From NCBI GenBank assembly GCA_022775985.1, contig JALFIM010000058.1, positions 1-51,552 of the forward strand: a stretch of 51,552 bases of DNA. The letters run 5' to 3'. Shown here piece after piece: positions 45,824 to 51,552 of the stretch. Made by a program: the position numbers and the translations under genes. The stretch's first letter is position 1. Each line of letters opens with the position of its first letter. The DNA comes from Prevotella sp. GTDB lineage: Bacteria > Bacteroidota > Bacteroidia > Bacteroidales > Bacteroidaceae. The notes below the pieces were generated by a model. The model did not search any database. It saw only the letters and a program-made list of their open reading frames with translations, and was not told the DNA's origin.

Positions 45824-48733
45824 ATGCAACACTCTATATTACACCGTAGGTGCATGATGCTCGTGGCCGCACTGATGTGCGTACTGGGCCTCATGTCGCA
45901 GAACCTCAATATAACGGGCACCGTCATTGACAGCGAGATGAAGGAGAAACTGCCAAGGGCTACCGTGCAACTGCTTACCACCGACAGCACTTTCGTCACT
46001 GGGGCCATATCCGATGACAACGGCGTGTTCGCGCTTTCGGCAGCACGTGCGCCGCGTTACATCGTGCGTGTGAGCGTGCTTGGTTTCAAGACTCTGTGCC
46101 GCGACGTGACGGTAGGCACAGGGCAGGGCGTAGACATGGGCACCGTGGCCATGCAGACCGATGCCGTGATGCTGTCGGAAGCCACGGCCACGGCCAACGT
46201 TCCTAAGGTGGTGGTCAAGGACGACACGCTGGAGTACAACGCTGCGGCATACCGTGTGGCCGAGGGTTCCACCGTGGAGGCCCTTGTGGAGAAGCTGCCC
46301 GGTGCGCAGATTGACGACAACGGCAATATCACCATCAACGGAAAGCAGGTGAAGAAGATAATGCTTGACGGACGGGAGTTCATGGGCGGCGACCCACAGA
46401 CGGCCCTCAAGAATCTCCCTGCGGAGGTCATAGAGAAGATAAGGAGCTATGACGAGAAGAGCGACATGTCAAAACTCACGGGCATTGACGACGGCAACGA
46501 ACAGGCAGTGCTTGACTTCGGCGTGAAGAAGAGCAAGCGCAACGGATTCAATGTCAATGCCAACGGCAGCTATGGCACGCACGACCGCTACGCGTCGAGG
46601 CTCTTCGGTGCGCGGTTCTCGGGCAATCTGCGCTACTCTGTCACTGGCAATGCCAACAATACCAACGACATGGGATTCAGCGGACGGCGCGGACGGTCGG
46701 GCGGACGCAGCGGCTTGAGGTCGTCGAAGTCGTCGGCCGCCAACATAAGCTATGATGAGAAGAACCGCCTACACATAGATGCCAACGTGAGATGGGGGCA
46801 CTCCGACGGTGACAGTTGGTCGCGCACGTCGTCGGAGAGTTTCGTCAACAAGCGCGGAGCATTTGGCAACAGCACGTCGCAAAGCTACTCACGTGGCAAC
46901 AACTGGAACGCCGGCATGAAGCTGGAGTGGAAGCCCGACACCATGACCACCATTACGCTGCGCCCCAACCTCGGCCTGTCGTCGTCGGACAACATGAGCG
47001 GAAGCAAGTCGGCCACGTTCCGCAATGACCCTTATCTGTATAGTGACGACCCGTTGTCTGACGCGGCCGTGGATGCCATGGCAGCCGACTCGCTGGTGGT
47101 GAACGCCCGTCACGGCAAGTCTATGTCGTACAGCAACCGCAAGGAGGCGGGCACTTCGGCGCAGTGGTTCAGAAAACTCAACTCACGGGGGCGCAACATC
47201 GCCATCGGGGCCAACGTCAACTGGAGCCGTCAGCACAGCACGGGCATGTCGGCATCCAACGTACACCTGTACCTCGTCAAGGACAGGCTGGGCAATGACT
47301 CCACCTACCAGACCAACCGATATAACCTCACTCCCTCCGACAACCTGCGCTACGGAATCAATGCCACGTACACCGAGCCGCTGTGGAAGGGCGCGTTCCT
47401 GCAACTCAACTACAGCCTTGACTACAACCATAGTAAGTCAGACCGCTCCACATACGACTTCGAGGACATGGGGGAGAGCCTCTTCGGCGACATACTCAAC
47501 CGCTACCGCGACTGGGACAGCTACCTCTCCACGCTGCAATATCCGCTCGACCACTACTACGACGAGCGTCAGAGCCGCTACTCTGAGTACCGCAACCTCA
47601 CGCACAACATCAACGTGCAGCTGCGCATCGTCACCGACCACAGCAACCTCAACGCTGGTGTCATGGTGCGGCCGCAGCGTTCTCACTTCGCACAGGACTT
47701 CCATGGGGTGAGTGTAGACACCGTGCGCAACGTGCTTAACGTGGCGCCTACGTTCAACTTCAGGTACCGTTTCAACAAGCGCACGGACCTGCGCGTCAAC
47801 TACCGTGGCACTACCGACCAACCGTCCATCACGCAGATGCTCGACATCACCGACGACAGCAACCCACTGTTCATACGCAAGGGCAACCCTGGTCTGCGCC
47901 CGTCGTTCACCAACAACATGGGAGTGAACTTCAAGACCACCATGATGCGCTACCAACAGACCATAGCTGCCAACGTGAGCATGCGCAGTACGCGCAACAG
48001 TATAAGCGATATGGTGACGTATGACGACAATACAGGCGGCCGTACCACGCAGCCCCAGAACATCAACGGCAACTGGAACATGTCGGCTATGTTCATGTTC
48101 AACACGTCACTCGACACTGCTGCCGTGTGGAACATCAACACCTACACGCAGCTCAACCACGACAACTACGTGAGTTACCTCACTCTCAACCGCAAGACAG
48201 GGGTTCAGAAGAACGTCACACGTACCACAACGTACATCGAAAGGCTCTCGGCCAGCTATCGGAGCAGTTGGCTTGACGTGGAGCTCGATGGCAGTCTGAA
48301 CTACCGTCACACCCGAAACATGCTGCAACCAAAGAGCAACATGGACACATGGCACTTCAACTATGGCGTGAACGTGGAATTGACGGCTCCTGCCGACATC
48401 ACTATCTCCACCGACTTGCATGAGCATTGCCGCCGTGGATACAGCGACCAGTCGCTCAATACCAACGAGCTGATATGGAACTTGCAGCTCAGCAAGCGGC
48501 TGTTGCGCAACAGGCAGATGTCGCTGATGCTGCAGTTTTACGACATACTGGGCCAGCAGAGCAACTTCTCGCGCAGCATCACCGCCAGCAGACGGAGCGA
48601 CACGGAGTACAACAGCATCAACAGCTACGTCATGCTGAGCATGCAGTACAGGCTCAACGTGTTCGGAGGAAAGGTCGTGGGAGGCGGCAAGGCCAGGCAG
48701 CGTCAGCGTCAGCGCAGGGACGGAGGAGCTTGA
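45824..48733 (+). CDS. Outer-membrane TonB-receptor-like beta-barrel protein (paralogue 2)
   Basis: The 969-residue protein has the same domain plan as paralogue 1 and long identical stretches by eye (e.g. GNDSTYQTNRYN; RYSEYRN; FYDIL.QQSNFSR), so the two arose by duplication. The signal peptide is MQHSILHRRCMMLVAALMCV, followed by a regulatory-like sandwich (ITGTVIDSEMKEKLPRATV), a plug-like segment with LPGAQIDDNGNITING, and the barrel. Its tail is short and Gln/Arg-rich in place of paralogue 1's Gly-rich tail. No convincing promoter is visible between the 66-bp repeats and the start. Confidence 0.9.
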   Translation: MQHSILHRRCMMLVAALMCVLGLMSQNLNITGTVIDSEMKEKLPRATVQLLTTDSTFVTGAISDDNGVFALSAARAPRYIVRVSVLGFKTLCRDVTVGTGQGVDMGTVAMQTDAVMLSEATATANVPKVVVKDDTLEYNAAAYRVAEGSTVEALVEKLPGAQIDDNGNITINGKQVKKIMLDGREFMGGDPQTALKNLPAEVIEKIRSYDEKSDMSKLTGIDDGNEQAVLDFGVKKSKRNGFNVNANGSYGTHDRYASRLFGARFSGNLRYSVTGNANNTNDMGFSGRRGRSGGRSGLRSSKSSAANISYDEKNRLHIDANVRWGHSDGDSWSRTSSESFVNKRGAFGNSTSQSYSRGNNWNAGMKLEWKPDTMTTITLRPNLGLSSSDNMSGSKSATFRNDPYLYSDDPLSDAAVDAMAADSLVVNARHGKSMSYSNRKEAGTSAQWFRKLNSRGRNIAIGANVNWSRQHSTGMSASNVHLYLVKDRLGNDSTYQTNRYNLTPSDNLRYGINATYTEPLWKGAFLQLNYSLDYNHSKSDRSTYDFEDMGESLFGDILNRYRDWDSYLSTLQYPLDHYYDERQSRYSEYRNLTHNINVQLRIVTDHSNLNAGVMVRPQRSHFAQDFHGVSVDTVRNVLNVAPTFNFRYRFNKRTDLRVNYRGTTDQPSITQMLDITDDSNPLFIRKGNPGLRPSFTNNMGVNFKTTMMRYQQTIAANVSMRSTRNSISDMVTYDDNTGGRTTQPQNINGNWNMSAMFMFNTSLDTAAVWNINTYTQLNHDNYVSYLTLNRKTGVQKNVTRTTTYIERLSASYRSSWLDVELDGSLNYRHTRNMLQPKSNMDTWHFNYGVNVELTAPADITISTDLHEHCRRGYSDQSLNTNELIWNLQLSKRLLRNRQMSLMLQFYDILGQQSNFSRSITASRRSDTEYNSINSYVMLSMQYRLNVFGGKVVGGGKARQRQRQRRDGGA

Positions 48734-48754
48734 CGGCCGCCGCCACATCAAAAA

Positions 48755-48798
48755 AATATTAAATAGAACGCATTGAAATATTAAATAGGACACATTCT
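48755..48798. repeat. 22-bp-period array, AATATTAAATAG type, two units, next to the aroB promoter
   Basis: Units at 48755 and 48777 share AATATTAAATAG and then G/A-AC-CATT. They end exactly where the -33 box of the aroB promoter begins. Confidence 0.6.
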
Positions 48799-48830
48799 TT
48801 TGTGCGTTCTGATAAATAAGAGTAACTTTG
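48799..48830 (+). promoter_or_regulatory. Promoter upstream of aroB
   Basis: TTTG (48799-48802), a 20-bp spacer and TAACTTTG (48823-48830) match the consensus exactly. The aroB start is almost 300 bp further on, so the transcript would have an unusually long leader containing a 22-bp array. Confidence 0.75.
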
Positions 48831-48880
48831 TAGTTGAATTGAAGCGCGTGCCACACATTATGGCGGCACGCCTCGGTGGG

Positions 48881-49100
48881 GCATGTCTCCGCATGGCGAA
48901 GGGCATGTATTCATTTTGCAGTATATATGTTTACGCATGGAATTGGACGTGTCTCCACATGGCGAAGAACGTGTCTCTACATGGGCTTGCGAGCACAATG
49001 TCAGCGATGAGTCCGTGTATTCTCATGGCGAAGTACATGTCTCTACATGATGAAAGGCATGTCTCCGCATGACGAATGGCATGCTTCGTCCCCCAGTACG
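48881..49100. repeat. 22-bp-period array, GCATGTCTCCGCATGGCGAA type, ten units, in the aroB leader
   Basis: Units start every 22 bp from 48881 to 49079 with no phase slip. Those at 48881, 48947, 48969, 49013, 49035 and 49057 are close to the consensus RCATGTCTCYRCATGGCGAA; the others are degenerate. The array begins about 45 bp after the expected transcription start and ends 25 bp before the aroB start codon. Repeated in-frame-like ATGs could invite spurious initiation. The 392-bp gap 48734-49125 has no gene I can support. Confidence 0.85.
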
Positions 49101-49125
49101 GCAATCAGTAAACTACAAGTATGTT

Positions 49126-50175
49126 ATGGAGCAGAGAGTAATCATATCACAGAATTTAGAGGCAGACCTCGTATTGGCCATATCGGAGTGCGAGCACGAC
49201 AAGCTGTTCATACTCACCGACAGCACCACGCGGCAGTTGTGTCTGCCCAAGTTGGCCGGTTTCTTCTGTCTGCGTGACGCGCACGTCATAGAGATAGGTA
49301 CCACGGACACGCACAAGGACATCAATACCCTTGCCCATGTATGGAAGGAGCTCGGCGACAACGGGGCCACACGCCACTCGTGCCTTATAAACCTCGGCGG
49401 CGGAGTGGTGACAGACCTCGGTGGATTCGCAGCCTCTACGTTCAAGCGCGGCATAGACTTCATCAACATACCCACCACTCTCCTTGCCATGGTAGATGCT
49501 TCGGTGGGAGGCAAGACGGGCATCAACTTCAACGGACTGAAGAATGAGGTGGGCGTGTTCAGTGACAGCAAGTTCGTGATACTGTGTACACAGTTCCTCG
49601 ATACGCTCGACTATGCCAACATAAGCTCTGGCTATGGCGAGATGATCAAGCATGGACTCATCAGCAATGCCGCCATGTGGCGCGAGCTCATGGGCTTCGA
49701 CTTGCAGCAGCCCGACCTCGCTAAGCTGCAGAATATGGTCGCCGACTCGGTGAGAGTGAAGGAGCGTGTGGTAGAGGAGGACCCCTTTGAGAAGGGCATA
49801 CGCAAGGCCCTCAACCTCGGTCATACCATAGGCCACGCCTTCGAGTCATGGTCTCTGGAGCACGACCGCCCCATACTCCACGGCCATGCGGTGGCTTACG
49901 GACTGGTGTGCGAGCTGTACCTCAGCGCCGTGAAGGCCGGGTTCCCCACCGAGACACTGCGCCAGGCACTCCATTTCATCAAAGACAACTACCCACGCCT
50001 GGCCTATACGTGCGATGACTATGAGGAGTTCTACCGCCTCATGAAGCACGACAAGAAGAACATGGCAGACTCCATCAACTTCACCCTGCTGCGCGGCATA
50101 GGCGACATAGCCATCAACCAGACGGCATCAAAGGAGGAGATATACGAGGCTCTCGACTTCTACCGCGAGAACTGA
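49126..50175 (+). CDS. aroB: 3-dehydroquinate synthase
   Basis: The 349-residue enzyme makes 3-dehydroquinate from DAHP in the shikimate pathway, using NAD+ and a divalent metal. The start at MEQRVIISQNLEAD is chosen because an earlier in-frame ATG (49069) lies inside the 22-bp repeat array. Family motifs are present: INLGGGVVTDLGGFAAS, FINIPTTLLAMVDASVGGKTGI, SGYGEMIKHGL and the metal-binding NLGHTIGHAFE and HGHAVAYG. It reads toward mtnN and luxS, which may be co-transcribed. Confidence 0.96.
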   Translation: MEQRVIISQNLEADLVLAISECEHDKLFILTDSTTRQLCLPKLAGFFCLRDAHVIEIGTTDTHKDINTLAHVWKELGDNGATRHSCLINLGGGVVTDLGGFAASTFKRGIDFINIPTTLLAMVDASVGGKTGINFNGLKNEVGVFSDSKFVILCTQFLDTLDYANISSGYGEMIKHGLISNAAMWRELMGFDLQQPDLAKLQNMVADSVRVKERVVEEDPFEKGIRKALNLGHTIGHAFESWSLEHDRPILHGHAVAYGLVCELYLSAVKAGFPTETLRQALHFIKDNYPRLAYTCDDYEEFYRLMKHDKKNMADSINFTLLRGIGDIAINQTASKEEIYEALDFYREN

Positions 50176-50215
50176 CAGCATACAACTACAAACAATAACT
50201 ATCGATATCACAAGC

Positions 50216-50899
50216 ATGACAATAGGTATAATCGTCGCCATGGACAAAGAGCTCGACCAGCTTCGCCTGCTGCTCGACAATGCCACGGTGGAACGGAAAA
50301 ACGGTTTCGACTTCATCATAGGCGACATAGGCGACAAACACATCGTACTTCAGAAGTGCGGTATAGGCAAGGTGAACTCAGCCGTGGGCACGGTGGAGAT
50401 GATAGGAGGCTACCATCCAGACCTCATCGTGTCGTCGGGCTGCGCCGGCGGTGCCGACACTCAGCTCTGCGTGGGCGACGTGGTGGTGAGCACCGGCTGC
50501 GCCTACCACGACGCTTACTGCGGCAAGGAGGTGGAATACGGCCAGATTATGGGCATGCCCGCGAGCTACGCCTCGCCCAGTGAACTGGTGGAGAAGGCCG
50601 CGGCCATAGACTGCGGCGTGAGGGTGGTGCCCGGACTCATAGTGAGCGGCGAGTGGTTCGTGGACTCACGCGACAAGATGAGAGGCATACTCGCCCACTT
50701 CCCCAGTGCCAAGGCCGTAGACATGGAGAGCTGCTCCATAGCCCAGACGTGCCATATCTACGGCGTGAGGTTCGTGTCGTTCCGCATCATCAGCGACATT
50801 CCGCTCAAGGACGATGAGGCAAAGATGTACTTCGACTTCTGGGCGAGACTCGCCAACGGCTCGTTCAACGTCACCAAGCATTTCATAGAGAGCATATAG
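50216..50899 (+). CDS. mtnN: 5'-methylthioadenosine/S-adenosylhomocysteine nucleosidase
   Basis: The 227-residue enzyme removes adenine from S-adenosylhomocysteine and methylthioadenosine. Motifs are MTIGIIVAMDKELDQL (catalytic Glu at residue 12), SSGCAGG, VDMESCSIAQ (ribose-binding Glu) and the FRIISDIPLKDD segment with the catalytic Asp. It lies 40 bp after aroB and 97 bp before luxS, which uses its product. Confidence 0.95.
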   Translation: MTIGIIVAMDKELDQLRLLLDNATVERKNGFDFIIGDIGDKHIVLQKCGIGKVNSAVGTVEMIGGYHPDLIVSSGCAGGADTQLCVGDVVVSTGCAYHDAYCGKEVEYGQIMGMPASYASPSELVEKAAAIDCGVRVVPGLIVSGEWFVDSRDKMRGILAHFPSAKAVDMESCSIAQTCHIYGVRFVSFRIISDIPLKDDEAKMYFDFWARLANGSFNVTKHFIESI

Positions 50900-50996
50900 G
50901 CGGCCACGGCCGCTGCTGCCAATGGGCACGTCGGCCGTCTGAAACCGTCAGCACAAGCACGGCCTTACGGCCAGAATAAGAATCAAAATCAAGCAA

Positions 50997-51476
50997 ATGA
51001 AGAAGATACCAAGTTTCACCATCGACCACAACCGCCTGTTGCGCGGCATATATGTGAGCCGTAAGGACGCGGTGGGGGGCGAGACCGTCACCACGTTCGA
51101 CATACGAATGAAAGAGCCCAACCGCGAGCCTGCGCTGCATCCCGGCGCACTCCACACCATAGAGCACCTCGCTGCGACGTACCTGCGCAACGACCCTGAG
51201 TGGAAAGACCGCATAGTGTACTGGGGGCCTATGGGATGCCTTACGGGCAACTACCTCCTGATGCGCGGCGACCTGACATCGGCCGACATCGTAGACCTGA
51301 TGAAGCGCACGTTCGAGTTCGTGGCTTCCTTCGAGGGCGACATACCGGGCGCGGCTCCGCAAGACTGCGGTAACTGGCTCCTCCACGACCTTCCCATGGC
51401 GCGTTGGGAGGCCCGCAAGTACCTCGACGAGGTGCTGTGCCGCATCACCCCGGCCAACCTCAGCTACCCTGAGTAG
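50997..51476 (+). CDS. luxS: S-ribosylhomocysteine lyase (AI-2 synthesis)
   Basis: The 159-residue enzyme splits S-ribosylhomocysteine into homocysteine and DPD, the precursor of autoinducer-2. The metal ligands are H53 and H57 (HTIEH) and C124 (PQDCGNW); the catalytic Cys is C81 (GPMGCLTG). With mtnN it forms the two-step recycling of S-adenosylhomocysteine. The last 76 bases of the window show nothing further. Confidence 0.97.
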   Translation: MKKIPSFTIDHNRLLRGIYVSRKDAVGGETVTTFDIRMKEPNREPALHPGALHTIEHLAATYLRNDPEWKDRIVYWGPMGCLTGNYLLMRGDLTSADIVDLMKRTFEFVASFEGDIPGAAPQDCGNWLLHDLPMARWEARKYLDEVLCRITPANLSYPE

Positions 51477-51552
51477 CCGCGCGTCGTCAGCACGCACCGC
51501 ATACAGCACAGGCTGCACCCCTGCCCAGTGTGACAATCTCACGCCGGGCAGG

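Noticed and set aside
48800..49072. A 90-codon frame in the aroB leader
   Set aside because: The peptide is produced by the 22-bp array (repeated Met, Ser, Leu, His), overlaps the promoter at its start, and shows no family likeness.
48881..49100. CRISPR array
   Set aside because: The 22-bp units are directly contiguous with no unique spacers between them, and no cas genes are present.

Overview
The window is a GC-rich chromosome segment from a member of the order Bacteroidales, probably Prevotellaceae or a close relative. The evidence is: promoters of the Bacteroidota type (TTTG, about 20 bp, TAnnTTTG); almost no Shine-Dalgarno sequences; two SusC/TonB-like outer-membrane proteins with an N-terminal carboxypeptidase-regulatory domain; C-terminal sorting tails on secreted proteins; and many secreted glycoside hydrolases. 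I see no rRNA, tRNA, insertion sequence, prophage or CRISPR array.

Layout. 1-4.0 kb: the tail of a secreted enzyme, a GH20 hexosaminidase and an overlapping outer-membrane barrel with a helix-hairpin-helix domain. 4.0-9.8 kb: a candidate small RNA, a receiver/PPDK-N protein, gdhA and an RlpA-like protein. 9.9-14.0 kb: a secreted Ig-like protein, a 77-aa orphan, rplS, adk and hpt. 14.5-20.7 kb: a secreted EEP-family enzyme, a Gfo/Idh/MocA oxidoreductase and a GH2 beta-galactosidase, probably one carbohydrate-linked unit. 20.9-24.8 kb: an acidic protein of unknown function, tadA and a GH76-like hydrolase. 25.0-29.2 kb: a response regulator, a histidine kinase and an unusual nuclease/phosphatase-like fusion in one operon. 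29.5-32.0 kb: a large MG2-like secreted protein. 32.5-36.3 kb: rhaB-rhaA-rhaT for L-rhamnose. 36.6-39.7 kb: a PatB-type aminotransferase with a compact ATPase and a DUF4435 protein, an arrangement like the PARIS defence pair. 40.1-48.7 kb: two paralogous outer-membrane receptors flanking a padR-pspC pair. 49.1-51.5 kb: aroB, mtnN and luxS; the last two form the S-adenosylhomocysteine recycling/AI-2 route.

The most unusual signal lies between the genes. At least twelve intergenic sites carry contiguous arrays with the same 22-bp period (occasionally 21 or 23), although the unit sequence differs from site to site. Four sites share a near-palindromic unit built on GGGCC/GGCCC and have exactly four units each. 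One site is a higher-order repeat (3 x 22 = 66 bp). One lies in the presumed 5' leader of aroB, and one runs into the end of a coding sequence. The arrays occur in divergent, convergent and tandem gene settings, so terminator or promoter function alone does not explain them. I know of no described element class with this behaviour, but I could not search for one.
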